Source of the DNA: Sweltsa coloradensis
Taxonomy: Eukaryota; Arthropoda; Insecta; Plecoptera; Chloroperlidae
Reading direction: 5' to 3'
NCBI GenBank assembly: GCA_024449915.1
Contig: JAMZAV010000636.1
Location: forward strand, 558,001-622,000
DNA length: 64,000 nucleotides
Numbering within the stretch: position 1 is the stretch's first letter; each line of letters begins with the position of its first letter. Under the pieces are notes generated by a model. It had not been told where the DNA came from. It did not search any database and was given only the letters and a program-made list of their open reading frames with translations. The translations under genes and the position numbers were made by a program. Below are positions 30,430-43,300 of this stretch, piece after piece.

Positions 30430-31215
30430 CAGACGCTAAATAGGCACTATTTTCCAATCTAAAATTCCACCATCTCTTGCTGTTCAGCTCATACAGTATT
30501 TACAAGTTTGGCAATATGTCTTATACTGAATTTCATATTTGACTTTGAGGTGAGCTCAATTGCATGACTTCCGCTGAGCTTTGAAGAAACTTAATAAAGA
30601 AAAGTGTGTTTGTGTGTTGGAACTTACAGCTTATTTCACTAAACATCTCAAAAAGCTGTTGGGATTTCACACTGCGTCGAAATATTCTATTATAGAGGGC
30701 TTTGTTTGGTCCTTGACACGTCATCACCATTGTTCGTATCGTCTTCCGTTACGATTATACGACGCGTTGACAGGATTCAATCAAGGTGGGTCCGTTGGTC
30801 CTTGCAGCTTTTCACAATGGAGAACTTCCAAGGCGTCAATGATTTAAAGGACTTGTTCAGGGAGTCGTCGTTAGTCCTTGAGTCGTTTCACTTTAACCGT
30901 GTATGTTTTCAACTCGTTTGGCATGACTAGGGAGAGCTGATGGAACCTACTCTCAGAGATGCTTTATTAGTCTTTTCAGAGCCTTAAACACACGAGTTAA
31001 TATTTTACAAAGTATGAAACGTATACACGTTTGCTAGGATAGCACAACACTACTCTGCATCGCATGGTTGGATCGTTCACCGAGCTTTTTAACCATTTCC
31101 TATTAAGCTGTTAAGTGTTCACATGGTTCTGAAATCATGTACTTGGACAGAAGATTGTGTCTTCACAACAATACCAACTGCCTGGTGGTATTTGGGGCAC
31201 TAGCATTGCAAAAAC
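30430..31215. other. PDE11 3' flank, probable 3' UTR
   Basis: Downstream of the PDE11 stop on the minus strand. One AATAAA is present; other open frames lack likeness to known proteins. Confidence 0.35.
30963..30968 (-). promoter_or_regulatory. Possible PDE11 polyadenylation signal
   Basis: AATAAA lies on the minus strand about 250 nt downstream of the PDE11 stop. The hexamer is common by chance in AT-rich sequence, so this is only a plausible site. Confidence 0.25.
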
Positions 31216-31365
31216 TTACTCGGGAAGGTTTTGTTGCTCGTCGCAATTACTTTCACTTTGGTCATTGATGCCATTAGACTCTGCAGCCATAGACTCCCAT
31301 TGTTTCATGTTTTCGTATGCTCCTTCGGTCATGACCCCAAGTTTCGGATTCATCTGGCCCAGTGA
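31216..31365 (-). CDS. PDE11: PDE11 last visible exon, C-terminus with stop
   Basis: Acceptor CTTGTTTCAG is followed by [20 protein letters not shown], then [20 protein letters not shown], then CDEQQNLPE and TAA (stop 31216-31218). The M-KQWE helix matches the C-terminal end of PDE5/11 catalytic domains; the acidic tail is not conserved. The end reads CCCGAGTAAGTTT, so the stop overlaps a perfect donor (GTAAGT). Splicing there would replace the last residues with another C-terminus. Confidence 0.85.
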   Translation of the reverse strand, partial: SLGQMNPKLGVMTEGAYENMKQWESMAAESNGINDQSESNCDEQQNLPE

Positions 31366-34300
31366 CTGAAACAAGTGCAAGTCAACTAGTCAACAACTAA
31401 TCCCGCCCTTACATGTAAGGGTTGTACAAAGAGAGAAAAACCAACATGTAGATTCTAATGGCAAAACAAACAAGTTTTATGCGAAATTTTTAAATAAAAG
31501 TTTCTAATTACAAATTAAAGGATTTTTAAGTGATTAATCTACAAGACAAATACGTGAATTTACTTAAAACATACGAGATACTTAAATAGGAATGCATAGT
31601 AATAGGGTGCTGCGTTTAAATGTGTGTATGATATGGTTCAATTATATGTCCTCTATGGACGTTTAAGATTGTAGGTAAAATTTGCAATTCTTCCGTATAA
31701 CCATTAAGTATAGAACGTTCTATACTCAATGGTACAACTGACCTTATAGAGCGGCAAGCAGATGTCGGCAATCCAGCTCATCTGCAGGTGAGGGAGTTCG
31801 TGCTGCCTCTCTCTGTCCATGAGAGCCTGCGGTTGTAGGTGCAGTTCCTGTCTCTCCTTGTCGCCCTACAGGAAGAATTTACATGGTCAGTGGGATATGG
31901 GACTCGCAAACGATGCCAAGACATTAGCATTTGCAAGTATGTCAGCAACTTAGTGTGGAGGTCATATGTATATATCTTCATCAACACGGTTGAATAACTT
32001 ATGTGGGATCTAGGACTGCGAACATGGAGATTGATCTCCTCGAGTAGCTAATTATTATTGTGCGACACATCTAGGAGTAAAATCTTCACCATTGACAACA
32101 CCAGTTCTGAAGTTTTTCTGCGGTTGGAGTTACAAACGATGAACTGTGGACAAACAGCTGAACCACATTTCAGCATCAGATAGACATCCGAAGATTTTTC
32201 TCGAGAATAAATCAAATTTGAAAACAATGAAAATGCTTCTCACAGGCGCAACTCTTGTCTACTTTTCAACCATTATGAACATTTAACGAGGTTAATGTGG
32301 TCTAGGTTAATGGTTCTGGGACCTGTACTGTGCTTGAGATCAACTGTGACTCAATTAACTCAACTCCCTTCATAATTAATATTTCTTTCATGACTTGATG
32401 CCTCTTCGCGTATCCATTGAAACGCATGCTTTTGAAATGTTATACATTTTGTTATGATTTTAGGTAAAGTGACGAGACTTCTCAAGCTTTGCCACACCTG
32501 AACTAGGAACTCTGCGGTGACGAGGTGGGCTACTCGCAGCTGGACGGTCCAAGGTTTGGTCGACGCTGCCAGGTCGGACGCCGTCATCAGCATAGAACGC
32601 AGCGTCTCTCTGTGTTCCTCGAGGCCCCAGCTGTACTCTCTGCCCTCCACGAGCGAGAAGAAGCGGGACCGCAGCCTGAAACAAGAATGGGGTGGGGTTG
32701 AAGTCTCAGAGAGATATTATTCGTCTCCTATATAAATATTACGTTTGATTACATTTATTTCAATTATTTCTTGTTGACAAATAATTTCTTTCGATTCCTG
32801 GCCTGCTGTGCGATTTTAATTCTTATTTACCCTGTAGGGGTAAGCTAAACACCCCAGTTAATTACAAATCCGCTTGAGTTTACAGTGTCCATTGTGGTAG
32901 TTGAGAGAACCTGGACAAGAAAAAGGTATAGTAAAAGGTATAGTAGAAATGTCTACTCCCGCTGTCAGTTAAAGGGTTACTTGTCTTCTTAACCCAGGGT
33001 TAAATTGCACATGAATTTGGCTCAAGGTGAATTTAGTTTGTTCATAAAATATCATTAAAATAGGAACTGTATTTAACAAATTGACTATAACATTCCAAAT
33101 GGCCACGGTGTCCCCCAAGGTTAAGTCCTCGGTCCTCTTCTATAGTTTATTCATGACCACCATCCTTGCCTTGAGTTCAGTGGTTCAGTCATTGTCTAGG
33201 AATTCTAGAGGCTATCTCTCTCAGTGTGTGGATGACTTCACCCGTCTCTTCTCATGCTCTTAACTTAAACCTTCCCTCATTCATGCGGCCTCTATTGAAG
33301 TTTCTAATCTGGCTTCATATTGTAAATAATTCTGGCCCGTTCCTATGTCCAAAACACAATAATGCATCAGTTTTCACTCCACTCTCCTCGAACCGAGCAC
33401 CAGTAGTCTTACCAGTAGAGCACTTATAGTCATGAATGTAGGCCTAAGTTACTCACTGGAAGTATACGGAGAGATCTGTAGCCAGGATGCTGTGTTTCAA
33501 CACGGTCATGACCTTGGAGTATTGTTCAGAAGACAGCCCCGAGAAAATGTTGTGACTCTGCAACATGATATTATAATCATGTCAATGCTGATAGTTCTTA
33601 TCCACAATATCTTATATTCACGATATGACAATAATTGAAAAATAGTGGTTTTCCATTTTGCAAAGCTGAGTTGACATAAACATTAAAAAACATGTATGGT
33701 TCAATTAAGTCCGACACATGTGTTGCACAATTTTAATCAGATACATTAAATACATATTTTCTCTAATATTATATTAAATATTTTGCAATAACTTGCTTTT
33801 GCTTACTGTTTTCGATCAATATTTATTCTGAATCTATGGATCTGAATGACGACATTTTAGTGGTGTGCGGGTTCCCGAAATTTCGGGTCGGGTTAGGAAT
33901 TTGGGGCTAACCCGAAAGTTCCGATTTTCGAGTAACAAAAGCATTATGCACGGGGGGGTTTTAAGGATGTACATCTATTGGTGAAAGGATGTACATACAT
34001 TATTGGTGGAGGTTCCGGTTCAGCATGTGCTTACTTATTGGTGGAGGGGCTTGACCAGGATGTACATACTATATTGGTGAAAGTGCCGGTCCAGACAATA
34101 AATGCCATTCAATGAAAATCCAGGCAGTAGGAAATGATTTCGTAGAAAATTGTAATGTAAGATACTGAATAAGTAAAATTCAATCAATCAATTCACAATA
34201 AATCAATTCACAATCATTGCGCGATATATATTTTTGTATTGACTGTATGATACATTCAGCACTAGCTATTGTAAAACACAAAGTATTCCTATCTTACTTG

Positions 34301-37300
34301 TACTTGTAATGATAATGCTAGTGGTGCCTCGACTTACCTCACTGCTGAGTATCATGACTGCGTGGTTGAAGTGGTGATGTTCCATGGTGTTGGTCGTACC
34401 GTAGAGCAACGCTAGCGCTGAGCCGGCCCTGGAAACAACATCACGTGACGTCAGAGTTTCCTTGGTTGGCTGCTGGGAGGGACACACATTACCTCCTTAG
34501 GTCTAGGAGACAGTAAATGTGTGGTTGGCTTGCGAAATAAGAGATGTACACCCTCGACCAGAAGTAATTAAGAACTATAGTATAGTAGACAACTATGGTG
34601 TACATGGCACACGTATATCGCCTGGCATGAATGTACGAAGAATGAGTTTTGATTTGGATCAAGATATTGTTAAGGGAGAAAAAATGTATAACCATATACA
34701 GACACGTATATTGTAGAATGTAGATAGATAGGGTATAATTTCAGATCTTGTAGATAAATTAGACATGGTAAAAATTCAAAGTCAACAGTTTTAATATCAA
34801 TCCCACCAAGCTATACTAAACTTTACTAAATTATACTACGGGCGTCTTGATCACGAGACTATATTATCAGATTGGAAATAAGTACGGCACTAAGCACTCA
34901 TAACATCACCTGTCGCATTACTAACTTAATCAACCTCACAAGTCCGAAGTGTTTGTCGAAAGAGAGAGAAGTATCTAGTTTGGGATAAGAGGGAGTCACC
35001 ACTTACTTCTCCTGGAACGCGTTGTTCGTCCCTCGATGGTCCAGGTCATGACAGAGACACCCAACAAACATCCCAAACACCTCCAGGTCACTGAACGTGC
35101 CCTTCATCTCGCAACCCTGCAATCACACACACAGCGAGATGTAACATTACAAAACCCTTCCTCAACATTCGGCTATCCGTGTGGTTTCATGCAATTGTGC
35201 ATACACGCAAAATATCAATGTGCGTCTACAGTGTTGGCTTGTTCGGCTTTAAATTTTATGTCACCCACTGAAGATCAGTTGTTTGTCTGAGTAGGTAGAT
35301 TAAAAATACAAATGTCTTATTATTATTAGTTTTATTCAAGAAAGAAATACGTAATTTTATTCAAGAAAGAAATACGAAATTAATGTTGAAGTTGGTTTGA
35401 AGTGTAGCCTACCATGAGGATGGCGAACATAACTTGTGACACATTGAAGGCGTGCCTCCAGTTGTGATAAGGGACGTCCCTGTAGTTTCTCTTCACTGTG
35501 ATCAGGAACCTGTACAGTGTCTGGAACACAACAACAGCATCAGTTAAAGACACTCCACAATCACAAGCACTTCGTTGCCGCCTAGAGCTAGAAGTAACCG
35601 AATTAAGAGTTGTTGTTGTTGTTGTTGTCATGCATCACTGAAAGTGACTTCAAACTAAAGCGACTCTGTCTTAGTAATCAATAACCATTATCACCTCTTC
35701 AGTTCAGTGTGTTATTATTGTCTGTATGCAGTTGTTCTATGAATACAAACAAAACTGCTGACATGGGTAGTTAAATAAACCGGAGAAACCTAGGTACTCC
35801 AGCTGCCTCGACTGGCTTTCTGTTGAATTATGTACTCCTACCTCACTCACGGTGGTGGCTCTTGCTTAATATGTGACACTCTGATTTGGAAGGTAACGGC
35901 TCCGAATCCCGCCACCGGAAAAACTGACTGAAAGTGTTTTACAAGGTTTTCTTTAGTCGTTAATGCGAATGCAATTTAACAGCCCTCGGGATTGCAATTG
36001 CCTAAACTCTAAAAAAACAAAAACAGTTAAGACACCAGAAGAGAGGCATGCTTGCACCCTGGGCAGGTTTCCTACGAGAAATGATAAACATTTTTTACTC
36101 CTACCTCTCGCTCTATGTTGAACTTCTTGACCAGCCCTAGGTCCAGGAACATGCTCACGGCAGCCAGCAACATCGTGTCTTGAGACAGAGAGAAGTCGTC
36201 GAAGGTCAAAGAGTAAAGGTCAAGCTCGTCCGAGCAGGGAACTGGATCGTTCTAAAACAGTGATGCACATGAGAAAAATATTATTTTGTTAATACAGATT
36301 CAATGCGAGCTACATGAGATGTGCGTAGAAAGGCCAAGAAGGTAAGGAGAGTAACACAACATTTCACTAAAAACTTGAGACAAGCTTGTAAAAGATCACC
36401 AATTAATGCAACATCGTATTCTGGTATTCATTCTGGTCATAGTATTCAAGCTTGTAAAAGTTCACCAATTAATGCAACATCGTATTCTAATTAGGGCTGG
36501 GCCAAGATATCGATATTTCGATATGGATATTTGGCCTCCATACTGAAAAATAGTAATTTAAAAAGATTTTTTAAATGTAAAAAAAAAAATTGAACAGCGG
36601 TGGTAATTTTTGCAAAGCCCTGAACCGTGCCGAACGTTGTAAATACATATTCAAAAATTATCTATTTCTTCAAATTTCGGTTCTTGTGCTATGGTAGAGG
36701 TGCCGGGTTGCCATAGCAAACTCGTCCTGACTTTTACAAAATTAATGGTGAGGTCATTCAGTGCGAGTGTGACATTGTAATCATCGCTATTCATTTTAGG
36801 CGATACCTTATTAACCCATTTTAACCACCCAACTTTGCTACGTTTTGTTTTTAGAACTTTGATTTTTTGGCGCAAATACCGGTAATAACATTTTGATAAA
36901 TAGATATCGAAATTTTCCTGTGATATTGATAATTTAATGACATTTCGTAGCCCAGCCCTTATACTCTTATGGCAGTCCCGCAGTGTGGATACATATTTGA
37001 ACATGGAACTTTAGGCCAGAATTTTAATTAATTTGTTCATTTGTGGCTATACATCACAACATGACACAATGTCCCACAAGTGCAATTAACCAAATATTAC
37101 ATGGGTAACAAAACAATACAAAACATCACTATACAGTACAATATAAATAATATGAACATGAATGTATGAGTGGTTTGTATGTATGTTTGAGTGTATGATT
37201 GTGTAAGTGAGTGTGTATGTGTAAATATAAATTGTGAGTGCATGAAAGAGTGACTGAGGACATAAGTGCAGCTGATAATTTAATTTACAAGAACCTTGTT

Positions 37301-40300
37301 AATCGAGGAATATCGAACAGTGACGTGCATAAACATTGCATAATCATGTTAAAGATTTTCGAGTGTGGTGAGAGCGACAATGGAGGTGGCCAACGTACCA
37401 GCATGGCGTCCACCTCCTTGTTGGACGCTGTAGCGTGGTAGGACAGCACCTCGAAGGCCACCTTCTGTCTCGCCATGGCCTTCTCTACCTCACTGTACAT
37501 TAGCGTGTTGTGGATGCCCAGCCCGCAGAAGATACTGAACGCCTGAAACAAGTTGCAACAAGTTCAGAGACGTAGCAATATCTCAGCATGGCGTCCAGCT
37601 TCTTGTTGGAGGCTGTAGCGTGGTAGGACAGCACCTCGAAGGCCACCTTCTGTCTCGCCATGGCCTTCTCTACCTCACTGTACATTAGCGTGTTGTGGAT
37701 GCCCAGCCCGCAGAAGATACTGAACGCCTGAAACAAGTTGCAACAAGTTCAGAGACGTAGCAATATCTCAGCATGGCGTCCAGCTTCTTGTTGGAGGCTG
37801 TAGCGTGGTAGGACAGCACCTCGAAGGCCACTTCTGTCTCGCCATGGCTTTCTCTACCTCACTGTTCATTAGCGTGTTGTGGATACCCAGCCCGCAGAAG
37901 ATACTGAACGCCTGGAACAAGTTGCAACAAGTTCAGAGACGTAGCAATATCTCAGCATGGCGTCCAGCTTCTTGTTGGAGGCTGTAGCGTGGTAGGACAG
38001 CACCTCGAGGCCACCTTCTGTCTCGCCATGGACTTCTCTACCTCACTGTACATTAGCGTGTTGTGGATACCCAGCCCGCAGAAGATACTGAACGCCTGAA
38101 ACAAATTGCAACAAGTTCAGAGACGTTGCAATATCTCAGCATGGCGTCCAGCTTCTTGTTAGAGGCTGTAGCGTGGTAGGACAGCACCTCGAAGGCCACC
38201 TTCTGTCTCGCCATGGCCTTCTCTACCTCACTGTACATTAGCGTGTTGTGGATGCCCAGCCCGCAGAAGATACTGAACGCCTGAAACAAGTTGCAACAAG
38301 TTCAGAGACGTAGCAATATCTCAGCATGGCGTCCAGCTTCTTGTTGGAGGCTGTAGCGTGGTAGGACAGCACCTCGAAGGCCACCTTCTGTCTCGCCATG
38401 GCCTTCTCTACCTCACTGTACATTAGCGTGTTGTGGATACCTAGCCCGCAGAAGATACTGAACGCCTGAAACAAATTGCAACAAGTTCAGAGACGTAGCA
38501 ATATCTCAGCATGGCGTCCAGCTTCTTGTGGAGGCTGTAGCGTGGTAGGACAGCACCTCGAAGGCCACTTCTGTCTCGCCATGGCCTTCTCTACCCACTG
38601 TACATTAGCGTGTTGTGGATGCCCAGCCCGCAGAAGATACTGAACGCCTGAAACAAGTTGCAACAGTTCAGAGACGTAGCAATATCTCAGCATGGCGTCC
38701 AGCTTCTTGTTGGAGGCTGTAGCGTGGTAGGACAGCACCTCGAAGGCCACCTTCTGTCTCGCCATGGCCTTCTCTACCTCACTGTACATTAGCGTGTTGT
38801 GGATACCCAGCCCGCAGAAGATACTGAACGCCTGAAACAAATTGCAACAAGTTCAGAGACGTAGCAATATCTCAGCATGGCGTCCAGCTTCTTGTTGGAG
38901 GCTGTAGCGTGGTAGGACAGCACCTCGAAGGCCACCTTCTGTCTCGCCATGGCCTTCTCTACCTCACTGTACATTAGCGTGTTGTGGATGCCCAGCCCGC
39001 AGAAGATACTGAACGCCTGAAACAAGTTGCAACAAGTTCAGAGACGTAGCAATATCTCAGCATGGCGTCCAGCTCCTTGTTGGAGGCTGTAGCGTGGTAG
39101 GACAGCACCTCGAAGGCCACCTTCTGTCTCGCCATGGCCTTCTCTACCTCACTGTACATTAGCGTGTTGTGGATGCCCAGCCCGCAGAAGATACTGAACG
39201 CCTGAAACAAGTTGCAACAAGTTCAGAGACGTTAGCAATATTCAGCATGGCGTCCAGCTTCTTGTTGGACGCTGTAGCGTGGTAGGACAGCACCTCGAAG
39301 GCCACCTTCTGTCTCGCCATGGCCTTCTCTACCTCACTGTACATTAGAGTGTTGTGGATGCCCAGCCCGCAGAAGATATCGAACGCCTGAAACAAGTTGC
39401 AACAAGTTCAGAGACGTAGCAATATCTCAGCATGGCGTCCAGCTTCTTGTTGGAGGCTGTTAGCGTGGTAGGACAGCACCTCGAAGGCCACCTTCTGTCT
39501 CGCCATGGCCTTCTCTACCTCACTGTACATTAGCGTGGTGTGGATACTTAGCCCGCAGAAGATACTGAACGCCTGAAACAAATATGCAACAAGTTCAGAG
39601 ACGTAGCAATATCTCAGCATGGCGTCCAGCTTCTTGTTGGAGGCTGTAGCGTGGTAGGACAGCACCTCGAAGGCCACCTTCTGTCTCGCCATGGCCTTCT
39701 CTACCTCACTGTACATTAGCGTGTTGTGGATGCCCAGCCCGCAGAAGATACTGAACGCCTGAAACAAGTTGCAACAAGTTCAGAGACGTAGCAATATCTC
39801 AGCATGGCGTCCAGCTTCTTGTTGGAGGCTGTAGCGTGGTAGGGACAGCACCTCGAAGGCCACCTTCTGTCTCGCCATGGCCTTCTCTACCTCACTGTAC
39901 ATTAGCGTGTTGTGGATGCCCAGCCCGCAGAAGATACTGAACGCCTGAAACAAGTTGCAACAAGTTCAGAAGTTGCAATATCTCAGTATGGCGTCCAGCT
40001 CCTTGTTGGAGGCTGTAGCGTGGTAGGACAGCACCTCGAAGGCCACCTTCTGTCTCGCCATGCCTTCTCTACCTCACTGTACATTAGCGTGTTGTGGATG
40101 CCCAGCCCGCAGAAGATACTGAACGCCCTGAAACAAGTTGCAACAAGTTCAGAGACGTAGCAATATCTCAGCATGGCGTCCAGCTTCTTGTTGGAGGCTG
40201 TAGCGTGGTAGGACAGCACCTCGAAGGCCACCTTCTGTCTCGCCATGGCCTTCTCTACCTCACTGTACATTAGCGTGTTGTGGATGCCCAGCCACAGAAG

Positions 40301-43300
40301 ATACTGAACGCCTGGAACAAGTTGCAACAAGTTCAGAGACGTAGCAATATCTCAGCATGGCGTCCAGCTTCTTGTTGGAGGCTGTAGCGTGGTAGGACAG
40401 CACCTCGAAGGCCACCTTCTGTCTCGCCATGGCCTTCTCTACCTCACTGTACATTAGCGTGTTGTGGATGCCCAGCCCGCAGAAGATACTGAACGCCTGA
40501 AACAAGTTGCAACAAGTTCAGAGACGTAGCAATATCTCAGCATGGCGTCCAGCTTCTTGTTGGAGGCTGTAGCGTGGTAGGACAGTACCTCGAAGGCCAC
40601 CTTCTGTCTCGCCATGGCCTTCTCTACCTCACTGTACATTAGCGTGTTGTGGATACTAGCCCGCAGAAGATACTGAACGCCTGAAACAAATTGCAACAAG
40701 TTCAGAGACGTAGCAATATCTCAGCATGGCGTCCAGTTCTTGTTAGAGGCTGTAGCGTGGTAGGACAGCACCTCGAAGGCCACCTTCTGTCTCGCCATGG
40801 CCTTCTCTACCTCACTGTACATTAGCGTGTTGTGGATGCCCAGCCCGCAGAAGATACTGAACGCCTGAAACAAGTTGCAACAAGTTCAGAGACGTAGCAA
40901 TATCTCAGCATGGCGTCCAGCTTCTTGTTGGAGGCTGTAGCGTGGTAGGACAGCACCTCGAAGGCCACCTTCTGTCTCGCCATGGCCTTCTCTACCTCAC
41001 TGTACATTAGCGTGTTGTGGATGCCCAGCCCGCAGAAGATACTGAACGCCTGAAACAAATTGCAACAAGTTCAGAGACGTTGCAATATTTTTTTAAATTG
41101 GTTTAAGGGTGTGCCCACCGTTAGGTCTAGACTCTAGACGATGGGATGTGGGGAGAAGAGACCAGAGCTGAGCTCCCTTCTAGTTTCGGGAGTAGAAATC
41201 TCCCATACTTATTAGCTGATGTTTGCGAGATGGACTTGGCCTCTTTTCTCGCCCTCTCGCCCCATCAGCAAAGGAATACCCTGGGTCAATTCTACCTCTG
41301 GATGAGATAGTTAGGAAAACACAAATTATGCAAAGAATTGATCCAGGTAGGTACTTGTCTTTAGAGTTAAGAGATTGAGGTACACCTCGGCAAGAACCTT
41401 CACTTGCCGGTAACGGGTATCGAACTAGCGACCTCGTGATAGCCTCGTTAGCTACCTCTACCGGCTGTGCCTTAAACTAAATATACTTTATACATTCATC
41501 CAGTGCTGGCAACTTACCTCGAAGAGTTGCTCATCGTTCTCGTCGAAAGGAAGACCGTTTAACTTGTTGATTATGTTGGCCACACCTAGAAATTAAACAA
41601 ACTAATAATGTTCTAAATATTGTCCCGAAGGCGAAAAACACAACTCATGTTTGATATTTAAAACTAGGAAAACGCTTAAGTCTCGCCGCGTTGTTGGACG
41701 AGCGTAATTGGTGCATTGAGCTGCCATGTGTTATGCGGATTTTCAGTTGTTCTGTGAAAAAAATCAATACTCAGTTGAAGATTTTTTTTTTAATTAAATA
41801 AAATTAAATGAAAATTAACTTAAATTTGAATTTTTTTTAATTAATTGTAATTTAAAAAAAGGAAAAAATCGAAATTGAAATTTTCATAAGAAATAATTAT
41901 TTGATTGCGCACAAATTTTACACAAATATATGAATTTATATAATTAAGGTTCTTTGAAAAAATTATTACAATAGGATAAAGCATGTAGGTGTTATAAGTC
42001 AAAGAATTGTTTTAAAAAAGAAAAAAAACGTAAAATTTCGATTTTCATGAGAAATAGTTTTTTGATGCGCTCAATTTTCACACGAATACCTAAATTCATG
42101 AAATTAAGGTTCTGTCAAAAAATCAATAAAATCGGACAAAGCATGTAGGTGTTATAAGCTGAAGAAAATTTTTAAAAATCGAAAAAAATCGTAAAATTGC
42201 GATTTTCATGAGAAATAATTTTTTGATTGCGCTCAAAAACGTGGCAGTTCTTTGTTCAGAGATTTCGAAGGCCTCCATAAAATTTCATCGCAATTGGAGT
42301 ATCGGTTTAGCCGGAATCGTGTTAACAGTCACACAAAAATACAGAAAAAAAAGAAGAAAAAAAAACATTCCGGATTTTTTCTCCAGTGTAGTGAAATGGA
42401 ATTTTCGCTTCGCTCGCTTCGCTCATCCATAAAAACACGCTAATTCGCTTTTTTGAACATGATGATGGATAAAGTAGTTAGGGCAAGCTACATTATAGAC
42501 AAATTTAAACAAAACTATGTTCATTTATTGCTTTGAACTTTTTAGCCATGTAGTAACATTATGAAGGAATTGGATTTTTAAGGGTGCTTTAACAAGGTGA
42601 AAAAATATATATAATATAATGAATAAATAAATAGAGTTTGTCCTTTGTTACAAATCTAAGTCAGGCCTACGAATCTAAGTAGGCCTATTATTACTTAGTT
42701 TCATGAACATCACAATAATTTACAAAATTGATGAAAAATAAAATTCGTGTGTTCTATGGTAGTTCAGAGTTGTTAGGTTTTGAACTCCCGGCACTAAAAA
42801 TAAAACCTAAATATAGTTCAAGTTCTCTGGAATCAATCTCTATCAGATCAGCTGGCGGCTTTAATTTCATACAAACTAGGAAAACGCTTAAGTCCGCCGC
42901 GTTGTTGGATGAGCGAATATGGTGCTTGAGATGCCATGTGTTACGCGGATTTTCTGTTGTTCTGTGAAAAAATCATTACTAAGTCGAAGATTTTTTTTAA
43001 TTAAATTAAATTATATAAAAAATTTTTAAAAGAAAAATCGTAATTTTTTTAAAAGAAAAAATCGTAAAATTGCAATTTGCATAAGAAATAATTATTCGAT
43101 TGCGCTCAAATTTAACACGAATATATTAATTCATGAAATTAAGGTTCTGTAAAAAAATCATTACAATAGGATAAAGCATGTAGGTGTTATAAGTCAAAGA
43201 ATTGTTTTTAAAAAGAAAAAAAACATAAAATTTTGATTTCATGAGAAATAATTTTTCGATTACGCTCAAATTTCACACAAATATTTAATTCTAAAATTAA

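Noticed and set aside
36651..37004. 117-codon minus-strand frame near the PDE11 array
   Set aside because: Most of it overlaps a hAT MITE (36491-36961) and it shows no known domain.
37399..41090. CRISPR-like or satellite array without coding meaning
   Set aside because: The repeated unit contains a recognisable PDE11 exon in frame with its neighbours and a splice acceptor; there are no spacers of unique sequence.
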